The position numbers and the translations under genes were made by a program. The notes under the pieces are model-generated. The model had not been told where the DNA came from. It searched no databases and saw only the letters and a program-made list of their open reading frames with translations. This document shows, in pieces, positions 12,060 to 25,900 of a DNA stretch of 64,000 nt. Position 1 is the stretch's first letter. The number at the start of each line of letters is the position of its first letter. Source of the stretch: Aegilops tauschii subsp. strangulata (lineage: Eukaryota > Streptophyta > Magnoliopsida > Poales > Poaceae); assembly GCF_002575655.3 (NCBI RefSeq), contig NC_053037.3, positions 147,633,207-147,697,206 of the forward strand. Reading direction: 5' to 3'.

Positions 12060-12530
12060 CGTGCCGCCGACGGTGTATGAATGGGCAAATGGAGGGGAGG
12101 GGGATCTCAAACTTTGGGACACGCTTCTCTGAAATGTGGGAAAGTTACAAACTTATCCCCCGTTTAAAATTTCGGACATCGCGTCAGTTGGGGATAGGAC
12201 GGTAATCTCGCATCTCTGAAATATTTGCCGGTAACTATTTTGGGCGAGGAGAGGGTGTTTTGCCGCCCACGGTTGGCGCCCACGGTGTACGAACGGGGCT
12301 GACAGGTAGGGCGGTTGTGTCACGCCTGAGGGAAGTTACACATCTGCCCCTATTTAAAATATTAGCCCGCATCGATTTCGGATGAGGAGAGTTTGTTTTG
12401 CCGCCCACCGTGTATGAATGGGGAAATGGAGGAAGAGACACATGTCTTTCGGACGATCTTGAATCAAATGTGTTTTTCCTCCCACGTTTGGCGCCCACCG
12501 TGTCCGAATGGGCTCAGAGGCCGTCGTGTC
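12060..12530. repeat. Repeated promoter-like modules upstream of gene B
   Basis: The motif CC[GA]CCGTGTATGAATGGG (with point changes) appears at about 12067, 12275, 12402 and 12494, often followed by GAAATGGAGG and preceded by TTTTGCCGCCCA or TTTGGCGCCCA. The block covers the presumed 5' end of minus-strand gene B, so it may be its promoter/leader with internal duplications; the role is inferred. Confidence 0.5.
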
Positions 12531-15013
12531 ACGTCTGATTGAAGTTACTAGTCTACCCCTATCGACAGCAGTGTAAATCCGGTCGATAAGGATGTCAAGT
12601 GTCAGGGGTAACAGTAATTTCCATCTCGCAAACACGTGCTTAGGGCAGCCCACAAATTATAGTGGGTGTTTAGCCGCTTCGTTCAAAACTTGGGAGAATT
12701 AGCATTCACGTTTGCCCTGGGCCCTGGCAAACTAAATTCAAATCCAATTTGTATTCGATTACGAATATCCACAGATAATTCTACGTTTTGTTATTTATTT
12801 CTTCAAAACCACAACAAAGATTTATTCCACCTTTATATATGATTATGAGTTAGAAATGTCGTGATCTTCGAATTCAGTAGGTTGGATACACTCTGAGTCA
12901 AACAGTTATTTCATCCAATACAATATGCTCACACGAAAAACAGTTCACCTTATGTCAATCATACAAGCACTGAGGATTACCTCGCCTAAAAAATTCGGAT
13001 CATTACAACACATGGACAACATAGGGGGTCTTGCAACATAATCCATTCAGAGACATGACACAACAAGCAAGTACAATAATCTAATGACAATTTCAACTAG
13101 TATCTAAAGAAGAACCGGGATTACCCTAGGCTTCAGATAGCAGAAACAGCTGGACCTCCTCCGTCTTCAAATGCAACTTTCTTACTTCCTCCAATTCTTG
13201 GGTTGCTTGCATAATGCGTGCCGCTAATTCCGTAATTTCCAGCCTCAAGATAAAGATTACCTCATTCATGGCAGCCACACCATCTCTTTCTGCCTCTAGT
13301 AGAGCCTCAAGCACTATAATATCTCTGCTCAGACTGCTCTCCGGCGGTGTTGCCTCTGAACTGCTACCATCTGGTAACATGGATGGCACACTACTTCCAC
13401 AAATAGATTCTGGGGTTGTACATTGTGTCCTAGTGTGAACGGCATCCTGAAAGGTTTCCGCTGAACATAAGTAAGAGATAGTTATCATATGATCCAGGCA
13501 GTAAGCTTACATGGTAAACAACAGATGAATTATTGCCGAGCATGGCAAGCTATATTTAAATGGTTCAAAGCAGCATCAACCAAAAAGAAATTAAAATGGT
13601 AAGATGAAACTAGGGATGTAAGTGGCAAATAAACGACATCCGCCAGTCCCATCTAGTTAGTTTTTGCTAGTTCCCTAGTTCATTTTCCTCAAAAAACAAA
13701 AACTCTTTTGAACTATCATACCACTAGTGGACTTTAATCGGGATTAAACGGGACCCAGTTGACATCCCTAGTTGAAAGGGAGTGTACCTTCGCTATATTT
13801 AAGTTGCCAAGGCATCTAAGCAGTTGAAATAATCTGAGAAAGCACTTAACAGTGTGGCCTCATATAAACTACGAAGACAGTCTTGTGATGAAGTTGAGAG
13901 GAAAAGTTAAGGACTCAAATGAGACAGGCATGCATTTCTTTACGATAGTACAGCAGGCACTGCTGACATATTGGCCAACTCAGGTATAGCGTAACAGCAA
14001 ACAAGCATTCGAATCAAGCAATTCGGTAGGATTATAGGTTGAGGGCACAAGCCAAGAAAGCAGCCCACTCGCATTACATTTCACATGTACTAAAACACAC
14101 TAGCTTACCGTATGTTGCTGTGAAGCCTCGCTGCTGTTGTAATGTTCTTTGAAGATATCGTCAGCATCCCGTGTTGTAGTTTATTCTTCACCCTCTATTT
14201 AGGTAAAATTAATTTTAATCACACGCACCGGTCCAAATTGATCATCAATGGTTCATCTAAACTAATGAAAGAAGGGTGTATGCATACACGACAATATATC
14301 TGCTTCCCTCTATTTTTATTCTTGTTCGAGGTGCCAGCCCCAAAAGAACAAATATTTTGCTTGATGGGGTTGGTAGCTCCATAATTAATAGAAGCATCAA
14401 ATTAGTCATGCAACTTGGGAAGAACAAGAACACACAAACAAGTAATGACCAGAGGCTCGGAGCAGTGATGTAATAGCTAGCATCAGAAAATGTAGGGTAA
14501 AACGAACAAAAAGCAGCGGAACCACATGCTAGTTTGCATAGAGAACATTAAGCAGTCTGATGGAACCAACAGGTGGCATCAGAACAACACCATTATCATA
14601 AATATAGCATTCAAGAAGTAAAATAGTAGGCAGTGATATCTAGGAAGTATAGTAATACGGAGTACTTAGGACAAAACTAAAGCATATTAACTATATGTGC
14701 ACTGGTATGTAATTTAGCACATGTAACATGTTCACTGCCAGAAGTATGGCCCTAGAGGTGCAAGCAGAATAACACGTCTCATGAAAAACTAAATGATGCC
14801 CTCAAGAAATTCGAAGGTGCGGTGCTTATGCTAGGAAAGTGAACATAGGCGTCGGCCGTTGGATAATAGTACCTGATTCTCGGCGGCGTATGGGTATCGT
14901 TGTCATACTTGATAGCTAAGGATCGTCGATGGTGCTCGTGTTGCGGTTGAGTTTGGGCCGGCTGTCACCGTCGCTGAAGTGGCTCCGGTGCTACGGTTGC
15001 GGCGCCTGCCGAC

Positions 15014-18000
15014 TGTGACGCCCCCGATTTGACCGTACACTAATCATGCACGCAAATGTGTACGATCAAGATCAGGGACTCACGGGAAGATATCACAACA
15101 CAACTCTAAAACATAAATAAGTCATACAAGCATCATAATACAAGCCAGGGGCCTCGAGGGCTCGAATACAAGTGCTCGATCACAGACGAGTCAGCGGAAG
15201 CAACAATATCTGAGTACAGACATAAGTTAAACAAGTTTGCCTTAAGAAGGCTAGCACAAACTGGGATACATATCGAACGAGGCGCAGGCCTCCTGCCTGG
15301 GATCCTCCTAACTAGTCCTCGAAGCCGAACTCCATGTAGAATCATCCTCGGGATCTCTAGCTCCTGGACTCCAGCATCTGGTTGCGACAATCAGGTATAG
15401 AAAGGGGAAAAGAGGGAGAAAAGCAACCGTGAGTACTCATCCAAAGTACTCGCAAGCAAGGAGCTACACTACATATGCATGGGTATATGTGTAAAGGGCC
15501 ATATCAGTGGACTGAACTGCAGAATGCCAGAATAAGAGGGGGATAGCTAATCCTGTCGAAGACTACGCTTCTGGCCATCTCCATCTTGCAGCATGTAGAA
15601 GAGAGTAGATTGAAGTCCTCCAAGTAGCATCGTATAGCATAATCCTACCCGGCGATCCCCTCCTCGTCGCCCTGTTAGAGAGCGATCACCGGGTTATATC
15701 TGGCACTTGGAAGGGTGTGTTTTATTAAGTATCCAGTTCTAGTTGTCATAAGGTCAAGGTACAACTCTGGGTCGTCCTTTTACCGAGGGACAGGGCTATT
15801 CGAATAGATAAACTTCCCTGCAGGGGTGCACCACATAACCCAACACGCTCGATCCCATTTGGTCGGACACACTTTTCTGGGTCATGCCCGGCCTCGTAAG
15901 ATCAACACGTCGCAGCCCCACCTAGGCTCAACAGAGAGGTCAGCACGCCGGTCTAAACCTATGCGCGCAGGGGTCTGGGCCCATCGCCCTATGCACACCT
16001 GCACGTTGCGTACGCGGCCGGAAGCAGACCTAGCCCCCTTAATACAAGCGCGAGCTTACGGTCCAATGCGGCGCGCGCCACTCAGTCGCTGACGTCAAAA
16101 GAGCTTCGGCTGATACCACGACGTCGGGATACCCATAACTACTCCCGCGTAGATGGTTAGTGCGTATAGACCAAATGGCCAGACTCAGATCAAATACCAA
16201 GATCTCGTTAAGCGTGTTAAGTATCTGCGAACGCCGACCAGGGCCAGGCCCACCTCTCTCCTAGGTGGTCTCAACCTGCCATGTCGCTCCGCCACAAAGT
16301 AACAGTCGGGGGCCGTCAGGAACCCAGGCCCACCTCTACCGGGGTGGAGCCACCTGTCCTTTCAGCCCCCTCATCAGAACCACTTGCGGGTACTCCTCGA
16401 GCCGACCCGACTTTAGTCACCACATGTGTCATGTATATAATGTATATAGTATATACCCATGATCACCTCCCGAAGTGATCACGGCCCAGTAGTATAGCAT
16501 GGCAGACGGACAAGAGTGTAGGGCCACTGATGGAACACTAGCATCCTATACTAAGTAGTAGGATAGCAGGTAAGGGTAACAACTGTAGCAACAATGACAG
16601 GCTATGCATCAGGATAGGATTAACGGAAAGCAGTAACATGCTACACTACTCTAATGCAAGCAGTATAGAGAAGAATAGGCGATATCTGGTGATCAAGGGG
16701 GGGCTTGCCTGGTTGCTCTGGCAAGTAGGAGGGGTCGTCAACTCCGTAGTCGAACTGGGTAGCAGCAGCGTCGGTCTCGTAGTCTACCGGAGAAGGAGAG
16801 GGGGAAGAAATAGTAAATACGGAGCAAACAAAGCATCACAAAACATAAGGAGGCAAAACGCGGTGCTAAGTATGCCCTAACGAGGTAGTAAGTGATACCG
16901 ACGAAGGGGGGAAACATCCGGGAAGGTATTCCCGGTTCGCGTTTTCGGACAGGGGTACCGGAGGGGGGAAGTTGCGAGTTCGATAGGTTAGGGAGGTGTG
17001 GCGGACTAAAGGGCTGCGTATCCGGATTCGTCTCGTCATTCTGAGCAACTTTCCTGTAGAAAATATTTTCATCCGAGTTACGGTTTAAAAGATATGAATT
17101 TTCAAAGATTATTTGAATTTCTGGAATTATTTGAATTTAGCAAAAATGAATTATGACGTCAGCATGAGGCAACGCCGACGTCAACAGGTCAATAGGTCGG
17201 CTGACCAGTCAAACCAGACAGGTGGGTCCAGTGGGACCCACATGTCATTGACAGGGCACTAACAGAGTTTTATAACTAACTTAAACAAGGTTATTAGCAG
17301 GTAGGCCCCACCTGTCAGTGCCTATTTAGATTAATTAATTAGTTTTATTTATAAAAACATTTTATTTAGTTTACTTACGCGGCGGGGCCCGCATGACAGT
17401 GACACTGGGCTGCCCAGTCAGCAGTTGACTCGGGTCAACCCAGCCAACTGGGCCACCAGGACCCACTGGCAGCGACCCAGGGGGGCCCACTTAGCCACGT
17501 CGGCGGACGGCGCCGGAACAGCTCCGGCGAGCCAAATCGCGGCGGCGCGCGGCCGGCTCGGCTCGGGTTTAGCGCACAGGGGGTCCCAGGGGCCGCGGTT
17601 GCTTGCGTTCGACGCGGCTCGACGCCGCGCGTCGAACGGTGGCGGTGCGGGGTGCTGGGGAGGTCGGAGCGGAGCGCCAGGAGCTCGCCGGCGGCGGGGT
17701 GGTTCGGGCATGCGGCAAAGGCGGGGCTACGGTGCGAACTGCGGCAAACCGAAGAGCGGGGCGAGGCCTACACGATGCGGCCAAGGCAACGGAGGCACGA
17801 ACGGGACCAAAAGGTCGCCGTGGCCACGCCGGCGACGAGGCCAGGCGGCGGAGGGTGCGGCCTAACACGGCGCGGTGGCTACGGCAAGCTAGCGAGCTAA
17901 TGGAGAGGGGGAGGAGGAGCAGGAGCTCACAGCAGGGCGTAGCCGTTTAGAGCGGGCGCGGGGAAGGCGTGGTGTAGTCGGAACCGACGGCGAACGGCGG

Positions 18001-18753
18001 CGGGGATCCGACGAGGAAGAAGATGGCGCGGGGTCGATGCAGGGTTCCCGGGGCTCGGGCCCGTGGTCGAGGAGGACGGGCTCGACGCGGCGGAGCTCGT
18101 GGACACGTCGGGGAGGAGAACGGGGCTCGGTGGCCGCGGCTATGGCGCAGCCATGGCGATGGCGGCGCTCGGTTGCGGTGGGGAACGAGGTGGAGCTGAG
18201 GGGGAAAGGCGCAGGGGCCGAGAGGGAGAGCGGGTGAGTGGAGGGGAGGGCTCGAGGCATCGAGGGGATGTCGCCCTTATCCCCTCTCCGACGGGGACGG
18301 CGACAGGGTTCGGTGGCGACCGGCGAGCGCGGTCGCTGGGTCGGGGGAACAGGGAGGAGGGAGGCGACCGGGGGAAAGGTGGGCTGCTGGGTTGGGCCGC
18401 CCAGATGAGCTGGCCAGCTGGGCCATCTGACCCAGTGAGAGGGGGGGTTAGGTCCAGGAAGGGGTTTGCTCTTTTTTTTCTTTTTTTTTTCTTTTATCTC
18501 TTTTCTGTTTTATTTCATTTTAATGCATTTAGGCATTTTCTAAAAATATGTTTTCTCCACAATAATTATTAGTGCAATATTTGGCACCCATCGAACATTT
18601 TTGTTTAAATTTTTGAAAACTTTTATTATTGACATTAATTTGAATTTAAATTTTGAAACGGTTTCGAATCATCGCGAGGTTAACAACAGTAACATGTGGT
18701 GACGTGGCATCATTAGCGTGGGATTACTGTAACTTAATTATCCGGGCGTCACA
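15014..18753 (-). repeat. LTR of the LARD-like element (3' LTR in its orientation)
   Basis: It begins TGTGACGCCCCCGATTTGAC and ends CCGGGCGTCACA, so its tips are inverted (TGTGACGCC/GGCGTCACA). A very GC-rich part (about 17380-18420) contains long open frames on both strands that differ in length between the two LTRs and are not conserved; I treat them as non-coding. A T-rich run lies near 18470-18500. Confidence 0.88.
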
Positions 18754-21700
18754 AGTCTCCTCCACTACAAGAAATCTCGTCCCGAGATTTAGGAGCAGTT
18801 ATAAGGGGGAAGGGATCTGGTTACGAAATTCTAATGATTCTTGTCGGTCACAGTTGCTCTTCTCGAAGAGGTCGATCCATTATATTGATGCCTCCAGTCC
18901 TCTGCTCCAGGTCATCATGATGAACTTTGTCGTCCTTCCCTCAGGATCTTCACCGTACTTACGAAAGGGTGAGAAGGGAAAACCCTATAAGGACGGATTC
19001 TAACAAGATCGAGCATCAGGCGGTTAACTCAGGGGAAGAAGCATAAGTATCTCTCGAATTGAAACTTAAGAAGATGTCGAGAGCAAAGTAAGAAGGTACC
19101 ATGAGAAGTTTCAAACCGATAGGCAAGCGTTCGATGCCTATCAGAAGGTGAAAGGGGTTCAGAGCAACGAGAATAAGTATTGCGTCTAATAGCCAAATAG
19201 ATCACTTGGCAGGTGGCCCGTGAGTTACATAAGAAGTCAAGCGCGAGGAATAACTTTGGAAACCGGGGGTGTACAGGAGAGTCAGGTTTCGATCCTGTGG
19301 AACTGTGGGTTATGGGCCCACCATGTGGGTTTGTTTATAGGAGCAGTGACATCTTGCACGGTCATGATAGCAAGGCATGTCAGAGAATACCCTGTCAGTT
19401 ATGTCGGCAACACGTTGGTACCAAGGGCGAGGGACGAAGAGAACCATTTTCCTGCTCGTTGAAACGAGGCGGACCAATAGGCAAAGTTCTCATCCATCGG
19501 TGGCTACCGAAATGTCATCAACAAAAGTAACATGGTCTACTGAGAGAGTGGTACAACCTGGTGCTTACTAAGCAGGGAATTATCTCTGCTCAGCTAAGTC
19601 AGATTACAAGAAAGGTTAAACAAAACAATGGAAAGGAAAATATGATTATCGGAGTAAACAGAACAATGGGAAGGAAAATGTATTTAAACACATATTTCAA
19701 GGGTATATCCTTCCCAAGGACAAGCAGAGCATGATATCCAGGACAGGATATAATGTAGAAAACTCTTTAGGTAAGGTGAGAGAAATTTCATGACATCACC
19801 CATACAACGGTGTTTGGATAATTGAGCGAGAAACATTTAGCATTGGGCTTCAAATGTTCCTGTTGAAAATCGGAGTACCATAGACATGCTTCGAGATAGC
19901 ATTGACATGGTCAACAGGTGAAGATCAGACTTTGGAAACAAAAAGGATCCATCAGGAACAACTTATAGAATAAGCCTTACAATTTCCTTACGGAAGAATG
20001 ACTAACCTTGCCAAAAAGAAAACTATAACAATAGGTCCTCCGGCCAGGTGTGTTAGGAATGACATCACCTTACCGGGTCATAAATAGGCCAATGTTATAA
20101 CTCTTGGAAATATGTTCCAACCATCATATCTGACCGAGATTCAGATCTGATTGGTGTCAGGATAACTCAGACTCAGGATGCCTGAGAAGAAAAGGTGCAA
20201 CACAAATTGTCGAAACGACATCGAAGATTCTTGGGAGATGAACTATGGAAGCGAGTCCCGAACAAGGGTTCATCATTAAATCAAGGAGAGGTGAGGAGGT
20301 GACTAATTGACGCAGCGACAATCCATTGTGATTTCCAAAAGATGGATTTCCACAACTATGTGAACAAGGAGATAACATTAGCTAGATCGAATGACTTAAT
20401 GAGGTATGCTCGAGGAAAACATACACAACTAAACATTGGTTGAAAGGTGCACCCGAATATGGGCTTAGGTAGAATGATCAATGTTAGAACGGTGATTCAA
20501 TAACCAATGGTCTAAGAATGAAATATCGACCATTAACTTCAAAGCAATAGGGTTGCTAGAAGTTTTGAAGTCGCACATCATAGTTCAATTGTCGGTTTTC
20601 CGGTTAGAAACAACACGGGGATCAGAAAACAATTGGAGATGGCGAGAAGTATTACTATATCAAGAATTCTCAAGAGGTGGAGAAATTCTCACAATATCCT
20701 TGACATAAAATATGGTAATACTCCAAGGTAGAACATAACATAAGCTGGTTAGCAAGGAGCTCCATAACATGATCAAGTTTGTGATGAAAGGAATGTAAGG
20801 ATGTTGTCGATGGTAACTCAAATTACCAAGGAACGAGGATGGCACTTATCGTCAAGAATTCCATTGATATCCTGGAAGGAGTCAAAATGTTGATGATGAT
20901 CACGACATTTTGTTGTCGAGGGGATCCACGAAGAAGCAATTGATCAGCGACTGCATGAAGCAAAAGGACTGATGCAACAAAAGATTATTGGAGCCACAGA
21001 TACTACACAAACTCGGGGTCAAGTTTGTTGTTCGAGGTGAAACGATATGACGAGGAAAATCGACGTAAGCTTAGCTCATCGTTGAAAGTGGTGCTCCGGG
21101 AATAAGGACAGGTAGCACAGTTAAAATCATCAAGATAATGATATAGCCAAACAGGCTAGGAATGGCGTGATCGGGTACAAACTCGTACTTAAAGAAGATT
21201 ACTAAGAGTTGTTAAACCGTAGTGCGGACTTAGTTCAGTTATCGGTGTCTTTGCGTGATTAATAACTCAGAGCCCGTGGAAAATTCGAATCAGTGAGAAT
21301 GTAGCACTTGATGAAGAACTCATAAGAAGTTATGCAGTTCCATGATAATCTCGAGACACCAGGGGGAAATACTCGACGATAGATCAAGGTAGAGGTTGGA
21401 CTAGGGTATTGCTTTGCAGAAGACAAGTGCTCAAACTTGCACGAGAAACGGAATCAAGGAGAAACATGGTCGGAACCACGATTGCAAAGGATCAATTCAC
21501 CGATACCAGATGATATTATACCAGGGAAATAGCTATTATTATAAGAAGCTTCCATGATAGGATCTACATCGTGTCCATGGGCATGAACACAAAGGTTCAA
21601 GGTCGACTCCCACTTCTTCAATGTATAACCTTCCATTCACTTCTCGCGTTCGATGAAGTTGTAGTGTTGAAATTTTATATGGCAAAATACCAGAAGAGTA

Positions 21701-22948
21701 TGACTCGTGAAAACTTTCGAGTTCACACATATTAAGGAAGGCATAGGTTCAACCCGTCAGGGTATCGTGGTAACATATACCACCAGCTTCAATAGTAAAT
21801 ACCACCAGCTCGAAAACAGAGCATGGTTGAGAAAACAGAGGATACAATTTACCAAAAGGCATTATATACCCATGGAAAGGCTCACAAGGTTTATTCAATA
21901 GGAAGGACACTTCGGATAAAATCCAACAAAGGAACCGATGGTCCACAAGGGATCTGATGTGAGCATCGGTACTCAACCAGAGGAAGAAGAATGCAAGGAG
22001 ATCTGATTATAGAAACAACTGACTAACTCAAAGTTCAAATGCAAAAGAATTATGATTTCCAAATCAGGGGGTCAGAAGCAACGCTCTGATCAAGGATGGA
22101 TAAGTTGAGTAGGCTTAGGGGTACAATCGATGGCAATTTGATAGGTCGAGATCCAGCTCACGTTTAAAATGACGTCTGAGCCGGAAGGATGAATTCTAGG
22201 ATATGATTGAGGATTGCGAGCATTCGCAACAAATTGAATCAACGGACTCAAAATGATAATGACAAAAGATGCCAATAAGATTATAGACTTATGGGATTAA
22301 CCATAATGCAAGCAAGTAAGAATTTCAAGAGCAAAAGGCTCCTGAGGATTTTCGGAAGATCGAATAGTATTTTGAAGACTATTGTGAAATACATGAATCA
22401 ACTGGGGATGAGTCGATACTCGGTAGGTGCGAGTAATTTATTCATAGTGGTATTCATGTGGCAAAGAACAGCAAGGCAGTAAGCTCAAAGGATTCTCGGA
22501 GCAACAAAGAGAATTTCGAGGTATCTTGTAATAACAAGATCAACTGGGAAACATTGTATGAATGGCGAGTATACGTGGTTATCCATAGGAGTTCATCGAT
22601 GAAAGGGAATTGCAAAAGCGATGAACACAAGTTCTCGGGTTATCAGTGGAGAGTATCTTTCGGGTCTTCACGTGCAGTAGACGATCATCAGTAATAAGGG
22701 GCTCTCCGGGTGAAAGTGATAACGAGATCCTAATGTTAGATTTAGTAAAATCATTTAACCCGAACAGAAGAGAGATCAGAGTCCCAGAGTATAGACAAGG
22801 AGTAAAAGATCCTAATACCACCCAAGGGCGACGTGGGCCCGTAAGCCACACAGCCATGTTAGTAAAAGTTTTTTCAACGAATAGACTCGACTTCGGCCAA
22901 GGAGTTGGCAAGGGGGATTCCTACAGGCAGTTGGCTCTGATACCAACT
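18754..22948 (-). other. Coding-free centre of the LARD-like element
   Basis: The PPT GTGGAGGAGACT (minus strand, 18765-18754) is preceded by GGGACGAGATTTCTTGTAGT, the tail found in chromovirus-type gypsy elements. The PBS TGGTATCAGAGC is at 22945-22934 and matches the initiator-tRNA-Met type. Between them all frames are closed at short intervals and I found no catalytic motif. It may preserve structured RNA needed for packaging rather than protein. Confidence 0.7.
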
Positions 22949-25900
22949 TGTGACGCCCCCGATTTGACCGTACACTAATCATGCACGCAAATGTGTACGA
23001 TCAAGATCAGGGACTCACGGGAACATATCACAACACAACTCTAAAACATAAATAAGTCATACAAGCATCATAATACAAGCCAGGGGCCTCGAGGGCTCGA
23101 ATACAAGTGCTCGATCACAGACAAGTCAGCGGAAGCAACAATATCTGAGTACAGACATAAGTTAAACAAGTTTGCCTTAAGAAGGCTAGCACAAACTGGG
23201 ATACAGATCGAACGAGGCGCAGGCCTCCTGCCTGGGATCCTCCTAACTACTCCTCGAAGCCGAACTCCATGTAGAATCATCCTCGGGATCTCTAGCTCCT
23301 GGACTCCAGCATCTGGTTGCGACAATCAGGTATAGAAAGGGGAAAAGAGGGAGAAAAGCAACCGTGAGTACTCATCCAAAGTACTCGCAAGCAAGGAGCT
23401 ACACTACATATGCATGGGTATATGTGTAAAGGGCCATATCAGTGGACTGAACTGCAGAATGCCAGAATAAGAGGGGGATAGCTAATCCTGTCGAAGACTA
23501 CGCTTCTGGCCATCTCCATCTTGCAGCATGTAGAAGAGAGTAGATTGAAGTCCTCCAAGTAGCATCGTATAGCATAATCCTACCCGGCGATCCCCTCCTC
23601 GTCGCCCTGTTAGAGAGCGATCACCGGGTTATATCTGGCACTTGGAAGGGTGTGTTTTATTAAGTATCCAGTTCTAGTTGTCATAAGGTCAAGGTACAAC
23701 TCCGGGTCGTCCTTTTACCGAGGGACACGGCTATTCGAATAGATAAACTTCCCTGCAGGGGTGCACCATATAACCCAACACGCTCGATCCCATTTGGCCG
23801 GACACACTTTTCTGGGTCATGCCCGGCCTCGTAATATCAACACATCGCAGCCCCACCTAGGCTCAACGGAGAGGTCAGCACGCCGGTCTAAACCTATGCG
23901 CGCAGGGGTCTGGGCCCATCGCCCTATGCACACCTGCATGTTGCGTACGCGGCCGGAAGCAGACCTAGCCCCCTTAATACAAGCGCGAGCTTCCGGTCCA
24001 ATGCGGCGCGCGCCACTCAGTCGCTGACGTCAAAAGAGCTTCGGCTGATACCACGACGTCGGGATACCCATAACTACTCCCGCGTAGATGGTTAGTGCGT
24101 ATAGACCAAATGGCCAGACTCAGATCAAATACCAAGATCTTGTTAAGCGTGTTAAGTATCTGCGAACGCCGACCAGGGCCAGGCCCACCTCTCTCCTAGG
24201 TGGTCTCAACCTGCCCTGTTGCTCCGCCACAAAGTAACAGTCGGGGGCCGTCAGGAACCCAAGCCCACCTCTACCGGGGTGGAGCCACCTGTCCTTTCAT
24301 CCCCCTCATCAGAACCACTTGCGGGTACTCCTCGAGCCGACCCGACTTTAGTCACCACATGTGTCATGTATATAATGTATATAGTATATACCCATGATCA
24401 CCTCCCGAAGTGATCACGGGCCAGTAGTATAGCATGGCAGACGGACAAGAGTGTAGGGCCACTGATGGAACACTAGCATCCTATACTAAGCAGTAGGATA
24501 GCAGGTAAGGGTAACAACTATAGCAACAATGACAGGCTATGCATCAGGATAGGATTAACGGAAAGCAGTAACATGCTACACTACTCTAATGCAAGCAGTA
24601 TAGAGAAGAATAGGCGATATCTGGTGATCAAGGGGGGGGCTTGCCTGGTTGCTCTGGCAAGTAGGAGGGGTCGTCAACTCCGTAGTCGAACTGGGTGGCA
24701 GCAGCGTCGGTCTCGTAGTCTACCGGAGAAGGAGAGGGGGAAGAAACAGTAAATACGGAGCAAACAAAGCATCACAAAACATAAGGAGGCAAAACGCGGT
24801 GCTAGGTATGCCCTAACGAGGTAGTAAGTGATACCGACGAAGGGGGGAAACATCCGCGAAGGTATTCCCGGTGTTTCGCGTTTTCGGACAGGGGTACCGG
24901 AGGGGGGGAAGTTGTGAGTTCGATAGGTTAGGGAGGTGTGGCGGACGAACGGGCTGCGTATCCGGATTCGTCTCGTCGTTCTCAGCAACTTTCATGTAGA
25001 AAACATTTTCATCCGAGTTACGGTTTAAAAGATATGAATTTTCAAAGATTATTTGAATTTCTGGAATTATTTGAATTTAGCAAAAATGAATTATGATGAC
25101 AGCATGAGGCAACGCTGACGTCAGCAGGTCAACAGGTCGGCTGACCAGTCAAACCAGACAGGTGGGTCCAGTGGGACCCACATGTCATTGACAGGGCACT
25201 AACAGAGTTTTATAACTAACTTAAACAAGGTTATTAGCAGGTAGGCCCCACCTGTCAGTGCCTATTTAGATTAATTAATTAGTTTTATTTATAAAAACAT
25301 TTTATTTAGTTTACTTACGCGGCGGGGCCCGCATGACAGTGACACTGGGCTGCCCAGTCAGCAGTTGACTGGGGTCAACCCAGTCAACTGGGCCACCAGG
25401 ACCCACTGGCAGCGACCCAGGGGGGGCCCACTTAGCCACGTCGGCGGACGGCGCCGGAACAGCTCCGGCGAGCCAAATCGCGGCGGCGCGTGGCAGGCTC
25501 GGCTCGGGTTTAGCGCACAGGGGGTCCCAGGGGCCGCGGTTGCTTGCGTTCGACGCGGCTCGAAGCCGCGCATCGAACGGTGGCGGTGCGGGGTGCTGGG
25601 GAGGTCGGAGCGGAGCGCCAGGAGCTCGCCGGCGGCGGGGTGGTTCGGGCGTGCGGCAGAGGCGGGGCTACGGTGCGAACTGGGGCAAACCGAAGAGCGG
25701 GGCGAGGCCTACACGATGCGGCCAAGGCAACGGAGGCACGAACGGGACCAAAAGTTCGCCGTGGCCACGCCAGCGACGAGGCCAGGCGGCGGAGGGTGCG
25801 GCCTAACACGGCGCGGTGGCTACGGCAAGCTAGCGAGCTAATGGAGAGGGGGAGGAGGAGCAGGAGCTCACAGCGGGGCGTAGCCGTTTAGAGCGGGCGC

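Larger units (their letters stand above)
8588..12122 (-). pseudogene. Decayed coiled-coil gene B of the CACTA element
   Basis: Exons with matching splice sites read on the minus strand. A candidate first exon spans about 12122-11751 (low-complexity, Ser/Pro/Ala-rich). Coding exons follow at 9941-9756 (starts MSKRKRV, basic), 9668-9606 (21 codons) and 9132-8588. All three downstream exons are in phase 0 with GT/AG borders. The last exon predicts a coiled coil (QSQLKAERLASAQLRLEVKD) ending in a Leu-rich tail. It is broken by a TAG near the end of the 9941-9756 exon (9764-9762), a TGA in the last exon, and a hAT MITE inserted in that exon (8671-8829). I do not recognise the family. It resembles gene A at 13126-27095 in layout and may be a duplicate. 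It could be a transposon-borne accessory gene or captured host DNA. Confidence 0.5.

Noticed and set aside
11761..12132. A 123-codon plus-strand frame opposite the presumed first exon of gene B
   Set aside because: It mirrors a GC-rich exon on the minus strand; splice signals and downstream coding exons support the minus strand.
17425..18572. Several 100-170-codon plus-strand frames in the left LTR
   Set aside because: GC-rich LTR leader DNA with frames on both strands; the counterparts in the other LTR start or end elsewhere.
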